A stretch of 64,000 nt of DNA from Anthostomella pinea (Eukaryota > Ascomycota > Sordariomycetes > Xylariales > Xylariaceae), in NCBI GenBank assembly GCA_963556695.1, contig CAUWAG010000020.1, forward strand, positions 3,906,001 to 3,970,000, given 5' to 3'. Below the pieces are notes generated by a model. The model did not search any database and was not told the origin of the DNA. It saw nothing but the letters and a program-made list of their open reading frames with translations. This document shows positions 45,421-56,711 of the stretch, piece by piece (the stretch's first letter is position 1; each line of letters opens with the position of its first letter). A program made the translations under genes and the position numbers.

Positions 45421-46862
45421 GTGACTGACGAGTCATGAACGCATATACCCCTATTTGACCTAGCGTACAAGGTGACTCACAGTGGCCGAGGGTGTCACGA
45501 AGCCAGCCCTTGGATGTCGGCGAGGTCATAAAGCAGCCATTTGGCTATGTGCGTATCTGCTTGGCTTGGTACAATACCTTATGCTTGACGATAAAACAAG
45601 GAGGCAGAGGCGTTGCGTTCCAATACAAGCGCATGGATGAGCCACGAGCAAGCATGTACGGCGTTGCGGAGTCGGTTGCAAATTTTGGTGGGGGTGGATA
45701 TGCAGAGGGAGAGATGGAAGAGCTCGAGTCGGAATCAAATGACACGGGCAGCAACTATAAGCCAACTGAGTCCCGTGTGCCTGTCTGTGCCAACGCGACA
45801 GCCGATTTCTGTTGTTGGATATTGGCTACTGGGGACAGGAGGGAGGTCTGGCAGACAGGGCCCCCGTCTTCGCGCGTGTCTGTACCTACCTATCTACCTG
45901 AGGTAGTCAGTCAATCAAGCACCAACAATCAATCCATGTATGCACGTTACAAGATAAATGTCCAGGTGAGGGACCGCCTGCATGCAGTGGGTAGTGGACG
46001 GACAGGCGATATGGCCATCCACGTATTGGAGGTGTGGACGGACTGCTGTTATACCATCCCATCCCATCCCATCCCATCCCATCCCATCCCATCCATCAGG
46101 TTTATACCTCGGCTTCCCAAGCAGCTAGCTACCACGTAAGCATTCCAGTGTATACCTCACTACCATCGTCGTCTTCGCCATCCCCAAGTCAAGCATACAG
46201 GCTCGTTCATCTATGGATTTCTTCGTTTTATAAAAGTACGTCCACTGGGTATATAAGTCAGCGCTCGTGCTTTCGAAACATCTTCATGGGCTGCAGCCTT
46301 GGTTGATCCGGTCGATCTCAGCATAACTAGGGTACGCGGCATTACGATGTAGTCAGGAGGTTCAACCGAGGCACATATTTCATGTGGATTTTCGTGTCTC
46401 GTCCGCCAGAAGCTCGCATTCATCTAGACCAGTTACCTGGCTACGTATCTAGCTAGACTAAGCCACCTCGGTCCATTTTCGTGATTGTGGTCATGGCCGG
46501 CCATTATCAGACACTGGCTCTTGTAGCATGTAGTGTAGCACGTAGAGTAGCACAGCCTGCCGACCCGGGAAAGAAACCCCAAACCAATCGAGCTCGTCAG
46601 ATGGTGGCAAGGTGGGTATTACATTGATACAGTACACTAGCCACAGTGCCGTTCGGCTAGACCAACGAGACAAGCTTGTTCGTCGTTGCTCCTCCGCTTA
46701 CTTTTCCGCAGACGGGTGCCGGCTTGCCAGTTTGCCATCCTTGAGTAACCATGAGCACCGCTCACGAAGAAGCTTGAGCGAGTCGTCACAACATGATCAA
46801 CTTCATGCTCGCATCAGACTTGTGCGAACATCCAACCCCCGCAGTGAAGAGTATGACCATTG
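45421..46862. other. Convergent intergenic region with ATCCC microsatellite
   Basis: About 1.4 kb between convergent genes. It contains eight tandem ATCCC units at 46055-46094. A 215-residue frame across 45492-46139 runs through that microsatellite and shows no domain. No RNA gene recognised. Confidence 0.6.
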
Positions 46863-49371
46863 TTAGTTCCGACGGTAAGGACCCCCAGGAGGAGGCATTC
46901 CGCGACCATCAAAGAAACCAAGGGGCTCTGGGCCCTGGAAGCCAACCATTCCGGGAGTGCCCATACCGGGAGTTCCCATTCCAGGAGGCGGCATGAAGCC
47001 CGGTGGGCCGCCGGTAAAGAAACCAGGAGGCGGTGCCATGTTGCGAGGAGGACCTGCCATGGCATCCGGAGGAGGGAACCCGGGAATGGGATAATTCGGC
47101 GGGAAGGCGCCGGGCATGGGACCATTGCGCTGGTTGCCAGGAAGACCAGGAGGGGGAATCATGGGGCGGCCAGGCGGAGGCATCTGCTGCGCACCAGCCT
47201 GCATCCAGTTGTTGGGATGCATCTGGTCCAAGCCCGGAGGTCCTTGTTGGCGCTGTAGGATTTGGGTGGGCTGTTGTGGACGAGTCTCTTGCTCACGATG
47301 GTGCATGGGAACTTCGTCGAAAAAGCTCGGTAGACCGGAGGGACGGCCACCTTGGTGCTGCGATGCGCCGCGCTCCCGCTGATAGTCAGGCTCTCGGTCC
47401 GGTGTTGGGGGTATCTGCGCAGGTCGCGAGGGCTGAGGCATCCTCATGACCGGCTGGTCATGTCGTTGAAGCTCTGGTCCTGATCGCGAACCCTGCTGCA
47501 TCAGCTTCATGAGGAACTCAGCGTTATGGTTACTATTACGGCTCGATGGTTGGTCGACACGCCCGGCGCCCGAGTTCTGGCTTGGGTGACGTTGGCCAAT
47601 CAGGTCATGCAACATCTGCTGCTCTGGCCCTGGCCGCATTGCAGCAAATTGTGTATTCTGCTGCGGCCGAGGGGTGTGAAGCTCTTGGGGCTGTGACGGT
47701 GGCCCACGAGCAAGGAGTTCGTCACGGCGCTCCTGTCCGTATGGATGGAATGGACCAGGTGAAGCAATTGCGTTACTTGGTACGTACTCGTGCATCGGCG
47801 GGGGTTCCGCAAAACCACCCGCGGAAGGAGGTGTTGAGGCAGTGGATGTCTGCTTCTGTAGCTTCTGGAGCAAGGCCTGGAAAGCTACCTTCTCGGACGA
47901 ATCTGCCTGCGACCCGGCTCGCGGCTGCGGTGCTCCGAGCATTGCCAATAAGGGGTTCACTTGGCTTGCTGGTGGGGCCGCAGGAGCTGGTGCTGGGGAT
48001 TCAATATGTCGACGGGTTTCCTCTTGGGACGTGAAGAACGTCTGGAACCGTGAACCAGATTTCGGCTTCAGCGCCGGGGCGGCATTCTCCTTCACGACAT
48101 CGCCAGGTGTCCCAGGTCCGTCCATACCCGAAGCAAATGCAGCAAAGAACTTGTCTTGTCCCAGCTCAACTGCAGTCGTCGACCTGACCGATTGCATCTT
48201 GGGCTTCTCGATTTCCAGCTTCTCATGCGAATTTGCCCCGTCAAACATCGAAGTCGGGGCCGGCTGAGCTTTTGCAGAGCTCTTGCCCTTCATGTTTGCC
48301 ATGAACTTCAAGAAGTCCTCTTCGGTACGCCCCTGAGGATGTTCCTCGGCTGGTTCGTCGAGCCATTCCGGATCACGCTCTTGACGATGATCTCGGTCTC
48401 GGTCCCATCTGCGTTCATATGTTCTCTCCCTCGGGTTCTCGTGTTGCGGCTCAGCGTTATCATCTGCACCTCTCTCCCTCCAGCTCTTAAACCTGTCAAA
48501 TCGCTCGCGCTGCGGTGGGGCTTCGTTGCTGTCCCTCGTCCACGGCTGGTCAGATCGGTTCCTAGCCAGACCATTTCGGCGAGGTTTCTCGCTGTCTTCT
48601 CCCTCCTTGGGTTCTTTGGCGAATTCGCCAAAGGTGCGGCGTGGTCGCTCAGCATTGTTCTCGCGATCGTCTGGGGTGCGCGGTGCACGTTCTGCTCCGA
48701 AGCGGTCCGGTCGATCACCCATGCGCCCGGAGAAGCGCTCTGCACCCTCATGACCAAAGCTCTTGCGAGGCTTCACAGTGCTCCAACCCTCGCTATCTTG
48801 GTCGCCATCGCCCCGACGGCGGAAGTTGTTCCTGCCATCGCGATCCTTCTCACGAAAGCGCTCTCCGCTCTCGGCCTCCCCATTGCGATTACGGAAAGTA
48901 AAGCGCTCCCGGGGATCCATGTCCTTCAAAGCTTTATCATTCTCGAAAGTCTTGTTGGTTCTCGAAAGGGTGGCCGAGTTGAATGTCGTGCGCGGAGGCC
49001 CAAGGATTATATCCTCCGGGTCTAGAGCCAAGTCAGGGGATTGGGGTCAAGTTTGATTGGCGCGCAAATACATACTCGCATTGTTTCGAGACAGATGTCT
49101 GTCGACTCCTGGGCGGCGGTTTGTCTGTTCAAGCAGACTGGTATCATTGTTTCGGTTCCTGTCGGCGCCGGTCTTGTTTCCTGAGCTGTTGCGGAAATTT
49201 TCAGGCGGCGGTCTGCGCATTGTACACGAATCAGCATTGGTTCACTCTAGTCCATTGATTCAACTTGACATACCCCATCCATTCTTCCGCAGGTGGAAGC
49301 GCATTAGGCTTGGCACACAGCGGCGACTCGCGCAAATGAATCAGCGCGTCAGCTGTATATCGTAATGCCAT
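46863..49371 (-). CDS. 4E-T-like eIF4E-binding translational regulator
   Basis: Three exons on the minus strand (49371-49274, 49212-49076, 49021-46863) give 797 residues. The two short first exons are easily missed. They begin MALRYTADALIHLRES, and YTADALI fits the canonical eIF4E-binding motif (Tyr-x4-Leu-hydrophobic). Introns of 61 and 54 nt have GTATGT donors and CAG/TAG acceptors, and the frame is continuous. The middle is Arg/Glu/Asp-rich with many RFRE and RDRD-like words, and the last third is Pro/Gln/Met/Gly-rich with PPPG repeats typical of P-body proteins. By family knowledge, 4E-T/IFET-like proteins bind eIF4E, repress translation and link mRNAs to decapping and P-bodies. No enzymatic domain is present. 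It could alternatively be an Eap1-type protein, which has the same motif. Confidence 0.82.
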
Positions 49372-50557
49372 AGCATCAGATGTCTGTCGGTGATGTCTAA
49401 GAATCGGATGAAGCCTGTTCAGGCGGCATGGGTATGTAGACGGCGATGATGTTCTAGGCGTAGTCTGGAGCGTACTTGATGTCGAGGAAGGAGGTATTCA
49501 GAATCGCGAAATACGAGGCTGATGTGATGCAGGGGCGAAGAGGCAGGTTTTTGTAGTGCTCGCGTTGTGCGGGGTGAATTGTGGAGGACAAGGGGAGAAT
49601 TGTCGAGGCGATGGTGTGCAGTTTCAGGCAGACCTAGGGAGGACGGTCGAGGGATCTGCTTGGTGTCGCCCAGGTGAGGAGGAGGTTGCAGACGGCAGAC
49701 AGCGAGCACTCAGATGGAGGTATAGTGGATAGGAGATGCGTGGCTGTCCAGCGGCGTTCAATGGGACCGTTGGATGCAGAGATCAAGAGGAATTGCGTGT
49801 CTGGGCCTGGCTAGGTCGGGTGCTGAACCGTGCGTGCCACCGTTACCCTGGTACGTACCTGCCCTAGCTCCATGTAAGCAGCACAGTCCATCATGGATGT
49901 CTCACGGTCCACCCCCTAAGGTATCAACTCCCCTGTCCACACTGACCATAAGAGGCCATCTTTCTGGCACTGCGCATTCTGAGGCAAAGATAGCATTTTC
50001 TACCTTATATTATTTAATTGATGATGGGCGTACAGTTCATTCTACAGATGCCAGATTAGATGATGCGTTGTGGAAAGTACAGAGTCGACGACGTACCTGA
50101 CTTCCTAGGTACCCCAATCTCGCCTGCATGTATGCCTTGTTGGTGTTTCATTCCATGGGTAGACCTTTTCGAATCAACAGTGTTGCTGATTGAGGCTCCT
50201 CGTCTATTCTGAAATATATACATAGAGTCTGCTTGCTAGGGCTCAAGGTGGGTTCCCTTGTGATCTCGACCTGTGATAGGGGTAACGAGTTTACCTGTCC
50301 TTTACAAGAGCAGTAGGGGCTCAAAAAGACCACAGATCTACTATGTACTCATGTGGCTGGCACCTTGCTGCAGTGCTGCAAGGACTCACAAGGAATGAAA
50401 AGACGTGAAGTCCTTGGCTACCCAAGTAGCAACTATCCTTCTAAAGATCGCGTGCATGTATCAAGAGACATGCGTGTCCCAGACAGCGAGCTTAATGAAA
50501 CCCATTTCTGATTGAGACCGATCAAAGTCCCTAAAGGCAGTGGGTGGTATATTGTTC
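49372..50557. other. Intergenic region
   Basis: About 1.2 kb upstream of the 4E-T-like gene and downstream of URB1. Frames at 49419-49709 minus and 49774-50100 plus are short and unrecognised. No repeat seen. Confidence 0.6.
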
Positions 50558-53500
50558 CTATTCTACAATCAACTTCTCGATCCCTCCTTTGCTCCAGGCC
50601 GAAATGCGCTTCTGGTCACAAGTCTCCCATAGCCTCCTGATCAACGCCTGGTAGAGCGCACGTTGAGCAGCGTCCGTGCTGGCAGCTTTCTGAGCCACCA
50701 GCCAGCTCACCGCGCCGAACCGGGTGATCACAGTGTCGCTACCACCCTCAATGCTCGTGGCCCTGTAAAGAATCCGCAAAACCTGCGTTCGGAGATTGGG
50801 TCCCATATAGGGGTTCGAGCTCAGGGCGAATATCCTTTCAAAGACCTTTCGTGTGTGAAAAAAATCGATGTCTTTGGGGGTTCGCAGGCTGTCGAGCAGG
50901 AATCCCAAGAGCCAGCTGACCTCGGAGTAGTAGGTGCCATCGTCAGTCGGGCCTTCTTGGAGTATGTTTTGCATGAGAGGTATCCTGTCCAATGACCATA
51001 CCGGGCCACTGGTGAGAAACACATTGACCTTCTCATAGAGACAGTGTAGTGGGTTCTTCAAAACATCAAGGGCACGGCATGCGAACGCCACAATTACACT
51101 AGGCAGCGGAGCTTGGCCGATAAGGGCTTGTGAAGACTCAGCCAGTTCCATGAGCAGGAGCCATATCTGTTCGTTCTCCTCGTATGCCGATTCCTTGATC
51201 TTTGTCGCCATTTTCATGACGTTTGTGAGTGCTTCCCTCCGTATGCTCGGGTGTTCGGAGGAGAGGAGGAGTATCAATGATGTCGCATATCCCTCTTCAA
51301 CAAGCTCTTCTGGCGTCTTGGATGACCATTTCAGCAATGAGTTTTCCTTACTGGTGATGATGGGTACTGAAAGCCGGTCCTCTAGCTCCTCTGTACTTAT
51401 ACGAGGAGCTGCTCCACCCGCGACCCCGTCAACGAGACCATCAACTGGGGTGGCGTCGATATCATGAGTGCTTGGGAGCTCCTCTGACGACGTCGATCTG
51501 TCAGGAATGAGTACCTTGCCACCGAGCTTCTTGTCTCCGATACCAGCAATAAGCATCTCTCTGGTGACATGCAGAAACGCTCGGTTGATACCCGAAGCAA
51601 GCGAGCAACCTAGGTATTCGGAAAGAAGCTGCACAAGTTGTTCGAGAGCTCTTTTGCCAGGTGAAGCCGACACAAAAAAGGGTATTTGCTCGACCAGTGT
51701 CATCATCAACGGACATGTGGTAGTATTCACATCTGTATCAACTCCGGCCTTCTCCATTTGCTCTTCGATCATCTCGAGGTACTTGGTGGGCGTCCTGCCG
51801 CAGCGTTCCACGCAGTTATCCAGGAACGTCCAAACTTCGGCGTTGATACCGCTCACCCTTCTCAAGGCTTCGATGAGAGGGTCCAAGCCGGGGGAATTCG
51901 GCCGACTCTCCACAAGTTGGTACTCATCAGCAACGTACGACAGAACATTGCTGAGCCTGTCACCCGAGAGTGCTGTCGTCTTCTCGATGTATAATCTCAA
52001 AAGCGTCGTAAATGGAGAGGTGGGCATCTCGGGAGTTCGAGCAAACCATCGCATACTCGGCGAATATTTAGCGATGGCACATAGATGCTCCAGTTCCAAT
52101 AACGACATAACCACATCCTCACCAGCATTCTCGGAAGTTTCTACCTTCTTGATAGTGGCAAGTACGACAGGTGATACGTCGAACTTGGCTCTCAGGGCAA
52201 GCTGGGGAATAACCTCGTAGTAAAGCAACATCAATCGGCTGGCGGCTTCTCGTTGTAGCAGATCGTCGTCGGTCATCGTCCGGTAACACGTTATTACTTC
52301 TTTGGGGTCTGGGATCCTTAGATAGAACTCGTCGAGAAGCCGACGAGCAGCTTCGGCCCAGATAGACTCGGATGAAAAGGAGGCCTCCCTATGCATCTCT
52401 AGCACTCTTGCTAGCTTCTGCAATGCCAACACTAGCATACGTATGGCATAGAAAGACACCAGCTTGGACTTGTTCGACAAGCATCGTGTCAAGGCCTTCA
52501 GTGTCATCGGAGGCGGTATTATATTGCCGAGAACCACGGATGTAGGGGGTGGAAGCCTTGCGTAGCCGTTGCCTTGCCCAAAATGAGCGGGTATCGGCAG
52601 TTGAACGACGTTATAGAGAAGTGCGGCATATCCCATCCACGTTGCCGACAGCTTCGGGTCGAATGTGAAGGTCTTTTTGTGTAAGAAGTAATGAGCTATC
52701 AGCTCTGGGGAGGTTTCGAATATGGTGATGAGAAGCTCGCTTTGTTTTGTGCTTGACCAGGGGCGCAACGACCGGATGAACTCGGCAAGCAACATGTTCC
52801 GTACAGGGATCTCGTCTTCAAACTTGCTCATCCAGGGGATACTGTCGATACCCAGCTCTAGCGAATGAGTGTTGTCTGTGCCGGCGATCAGCGCATCAGG
52901 GTCTACGCCCTCGGGGTAGTAACCATGTTGTGACCGACATATACCGGCACTAGGATCCGTGCTTGCTGCAAGTAAGATTTCGTGAGCCGCATCCTCGACG
53001 GAAGGTCGGCCGTTCTCAGAAACTTCTTCGGAATCTGCAGGGTCACGCGAATAGCCATACAGTGATGCTATCCGGGTCAGTGAATGAGAGTTGAGAATTC
53101 GGATTTTGACGTCCTTGGGCAATTTCTTGTCCCGAACGACTGATGTTTTGAGGGCATCCAATATCTCATATATGAGGGGCGGAGGATCTTCACGCAGATG
53201 CCGCATCAAGGCCGCAACGATGTCCTTCTGAGACAGCAGGTCCCTCTTGGCCTCGTTGTGCAGAAGCTTCAGACTACCCAGAAGTAAGCGGATCGCGTTC
53301 GTCCTCACAGAAGGCCGTTTAGGGTCTTCTATCCCTTCACCAAGATATCGAAGACCCATATTCCTGGCAAGCGACTTGAAGGTGTTGTTTCTCGCTCTGA
53401 ATATTGGGGCGGCGAGAGCTCCACCGTCTAGGCATACTGCTTCCTTCAAGAGTCTTAGGGTCGGTGATATGATGAAGTCCTTGCCTTTCTCCGCTGAAAG

Positions 53501-54040
53501 ATTCTTGGCCAAGAGCTCTTGCTGGCGCTTCTGAAGCAGGGTGCGACATATGCCCAGACCGTAGGAGGCCAAGTCTACATTCCCAGATATGAGCTTGAGA
53601 AGCAAGGCGAGCACTACTGCGACCGCGGACATGACATTTTCGTTGCTCATCTGCGAAGCCATGCTCCATGTCTCCATGATATCGGGCAGGTATACGGGCA
53701 CTTCGTCCTCGACCTCGGTGGGCTTCGTGGTTTCGAGGAACTCGAGCACAATTGGCAGCTTGTCGGAATCTTTGTCGTCGCCATTGAGAATCGCATCAAG
53801 GAGGTCCTTGAAAGATTGAAGGCCTGATGCAAGTTAGCACTTGCGCAGAGGAAGCGTCCTTGTAAGCGCATGCGACCTACCGTGTCGAGCTTTGCGAAGA
53901 TCTTGTTCAAAGGTCAGCAATTGATGAAGTTGCCTTCCAGTATAGACCTCTTCTGAGGATGGTGGCTCGTGGACATGGTTGGTCTTCTGTTTCTTTCCAG
54001 CATGACTGCCTTCACCTCCGTGAGACTTGCGCTTCGCCAT
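50558..54040 (-). CDS. URB1: Urb1/Npa1: nucleolar 60S pre-ribosome assembly factor
   Basis: Two exons (54040-53881, 53823-50558) give 1141 residues. The 57-nt intron has a GTAGGT donor and a GCTAAC branch site and joins RKARHG to LQSFKDLLDAI. The N-terminus is a basic nuclear-type signal (MAKRKSHGG...GKKQKT). The N-terminal Npa1 domain (about residues 60-400) reads VLEFLETTKP, then DLASYGLGICRTLL; the middle is helical-repeat; the C-terminal domain has SWLLGFLLDSLRTPKDIDFF and NPYMGPNLRTQVLRILY. The Npa1 complex acts in the earliest steps of 60S assembly and compacts 25S rRNA. The length is shorter than the 1764-residue yeast protein but usual for ascomycetes as far as I recall. Confidence 0.92.
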
Positions 54041-54412
54041 GGCGTAGTCTTGTCAAATACCGAAGCTCTGCGCATGTTCTGGGGTTTCGGCGTGGGGTGT
54101 TTCAACAAGGAACTAACTGCCAGGACAAGCGCTCGAAAGTTTGACAATTGATTCACTCTCCTCTCCAGATTATCAGGTCGGTTCGAGGGCTCAAACAATC
54201 TTCCCTCACGAGGACTATTACAGATTCAACGACTCGAATCTTGTCCTACCTTGGTACGTAGCTCAGGACCGTTAGAAAAAGTTCCTGTGCCGTTTTTGAC
54301 CGCTCTCCCCGCCATCCGTACGAGACTTAGCGCAAGATTGGAAGTAGGCAGTTCTGGTTCTCCACCCTGGCAGAGCTAACTCTAATGGAAGCACGGCTCC
54401 ACTCACTCATAG
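54041..54412. promoter_or_regulatory. URB1 side of the divergent URB1/DIB1 promoter
   Basis: Between the URB1 start and the 257-bp repeat. It presumably holds the URB1 promoter; no TATA box was seen. Confidence 0.4.
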
Positions 54413-54669
54413 CCCTGTGCCTTTGTGGTAGCGGAACTAGAACAGAAATCTATCACAAGTCTTGGTTGGGATGATCTGTATTCTGGTTGGTGCTTGGTTA
54501 CGTTCGGACGGGAAGGATCCCATCCAAGAAGTATCTAAATACCTAAATTGCAGTGGTTGGGTACCTGTCACCTGGGGCAGCCATCCCAGGTAACCTTATC
54601 GTAGAACGCCCTGGATGACAGGAGATCCGATAAGGTACTGTTGGCTGCATCCAGTGGCTGGGATCCACA
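54413..54669 (-). repeat. 257-bp structured dispersed repeat, copy 2
   Basis: Inverted copy of 14681-14937 with 4 differences. One of them (T-to-C) weakens the ACCTGGGA/TCCCAGGT stem by one pair; the ACCTTATCG...CGATAAGGT stem is intact. It lies in the middle of the shared URB1/DIB1 promoter region, 250 bp from the DIB1 ATG, in gene-rich DNA without any RIP-like decay. Confidence 0.85.
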
Positions 54670-54919
54670 GCCCCACCATCTAGCTGCCCTGAATCCACAT
54701 GTGAATGTTGCCTCGTCCCTCTCATCATCGGCAGAACAGTCATCCACCTTTACTTTGCTCTCTTAATTGTCTTCCCAACTGTCTACCAGTCCGCGAATAT
54801 AGCAACATCAAAGTCGTTCATTAAACTGGTGTTACTGCCCGACATTTTTCCCTTGGCCAGAGTAACCCTATAAGGCCTCGCGCTCCACGTGACCGAAAAC
54901 AAGACTCAACTTCATCATT
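54670..54919. promoter_or_regulatory. DIB1 proximal promoter region
   Basis: Sequence between the dispersed repeat and the DIB1 ATG. It includes a CTTTACTTTGCTCTCTT pyrimidine-rich stretch near 54750-54766. No further element fixed. Confidence 0.4.
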
Positions 54920-55708
54920 ATGGGTCAGTAATAAACCACCATCTACCCCTGGGCTCTCAATATTCAGATACTAACATGGGCTGCAGGTTCCGTCGTCCTA
55001 CCCCATCTCAACACCGGCTGGCACGTCGATCAAGCGATCCTGTCGGTGAGTATTCATACGCGCTCCCCAAACCCATCTCCAACTCCACGCAGTACACATT
55101 TACTAACCAGACATCATAGGAAGAGGAAAGACTCGTCGTCATCAGATTCGGCCGCGATCATGATGCCGACTGCATGCGGCAGGACGAGGTCCTCTACCGC
55201 ATCGCCGACAAGGTGAAGGTCAGTACTTCCATACCCCTGTTCCTCTCATTTTCCGCTATGAGCGGTGGCGAGCACCACATGCATCTGAGCTACACATACT
55301 GACTGAGGCTTCATTACTAGAACTTCGCCGTGATCTACGTATGCGACATCGACGTGGTTCCCGACTTCAACCAGATGTACGAGCGTAAGTACCACCACAC
55401 ACGAATTCCGATCAGAATCCCCCCTTTCTCCCATCCCCCGATCCCCCAACCCACCCCTCTGAACCTTCCATAACACATGAGTACTGACCAGTAGCGACAC
55501 AGTCTACGACCCCATGACGCTCATGTTCTTCTTCCGGAACAAGCACATGATGATCGACTTGGGCACCGGAAACAACAACAAGCTCAACTTCGTGCTGGAG
55601 GACAAGCAGGAGCTCATCGACATCATCGAGACCATCTACCGCGGCGCCAAGAAGGGACGCGGTCTCGTCGTCAGCCCGAAGGACTACTCCACGCGCTACC
55701 GTTATTAG
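54920..55708 (+). CDS. DIB1: Dib1/Dim1: U5 snRNP component of the U4/U6.U5 tri-snRNP
   Basis: Five exons (54920-54923, 54987-55045, 55120-55218, 55321-55384, 55503-55708) give exactly 143 residues, the usual length of this highly conserved protein. The first coding exon is only 4 nt (ATG plus G). Read in order: MGSVVLPHLNTGWHVDQAI, then LVVIRFGRDHDADCMRQDE, FAVIYVCDIDVVPDFNQMY, ELYDPMTLMFFFRNKHMMI and DLGTGNNNKLN, ending STRYRY. It has a thioredoxin fold without the CxxC active site. It acts in the pre-B spliceosome, holding the U5/U6 region until 5' splice-site transfer. Four introns in 432 coding bases is intron-dense compared with its neighbours. Confidence 0.97.
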
Positions 55709-56711
55709 TCATCCATCCGCCTGTTTATCTTCGACTTCAAGGATGCCCAACCAGCCGACTTATGACGGTGGTGTGATCCGACTTACGACCGCGGTGTGAT
55801 TAATGACCTGAAGAAAGGCTTCTTCCTACCTAGGCGGCGATCTACGGCGTTATGTGGACGGCGGGGGGCGGGGCCAAGAGTCCCGATGGGACTGCTTGAG
55901 GGAACGTACTAGGGTTGGTCTCACAATTCAACGAACTTTCTTACTCATGAACCCGAAGATGCTAATGCTCCTTCCCGAGATCCCGGTGACACTGCAGGTA
56001 CGCCGTTCTCCCTCTATCCAGTCCGTCCCCGGACGTAGACTCCCTTCCCCTTGGCCTCGGGGGGTTTGAGGACGTCTCCCTCGTCACATGTTTTGTGATC
56101 CGTATTGATGTAGGAGCTGAGGTAAATTGTCTTTTACTTCTGGTAGCCCCTATCCTACCATATCCACCAAAGACTATCACGCCCAACCCAACGTCGGTCT
56201 AAGACCCAGACACCCAGGTATTCGTAGCATGAACATAAGACCGCAAAAGTATAACAAGCAGTTCACTGAATCAAACATCATGAATACATACTTGTGTAGT
56301 TGCCTCATCATCAATATCTCACACCACGAACCACTATATTCTACATATGGTAGATACTACACGATGTCCCACCGAACGAAAGGACGGTGGGTTATTCTCC
56401 TCCTATACACATACATACATACATACATACATACATAGGTACACATACAATCAAGATGAGAAGTCAGTCTATCAGGTATCCACGCGCTTCTCGCTTCTCG
56501 CTTCTCCTCAACGCTAACAACGGTCAAGATGTTCAACGCACACATTTGAATGCCGCAACCCCTCGTATATCGCTAGCGTCTCAGCCAGCCGGCATCATCG
56601 TCATATCAGTATAGATCGTAGGTATCTCTCGCACATATCTCGTACATCGCGCATGTCTAATCCTATTCATGGGAGTCAGTCATCAGACACCTCAACCCCC
56701 GCCCGACCTCC
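55709..56711. other. Convergent intergenic region with ACAT microsatellite
   Basis: About 1 kb between the 3' ends of DIB1 and the TAO3/PAG1 gene. It holds an ACAT tandem repeat (about 56407-56437). No gene recognised. Confidence 0.6.

Noticed and set aside
45492..46139. 215-codon frame between SEC1 and the 4E-T-like gene
   Set aside because: It reads through the ATCCC microsatellite and has no domain.
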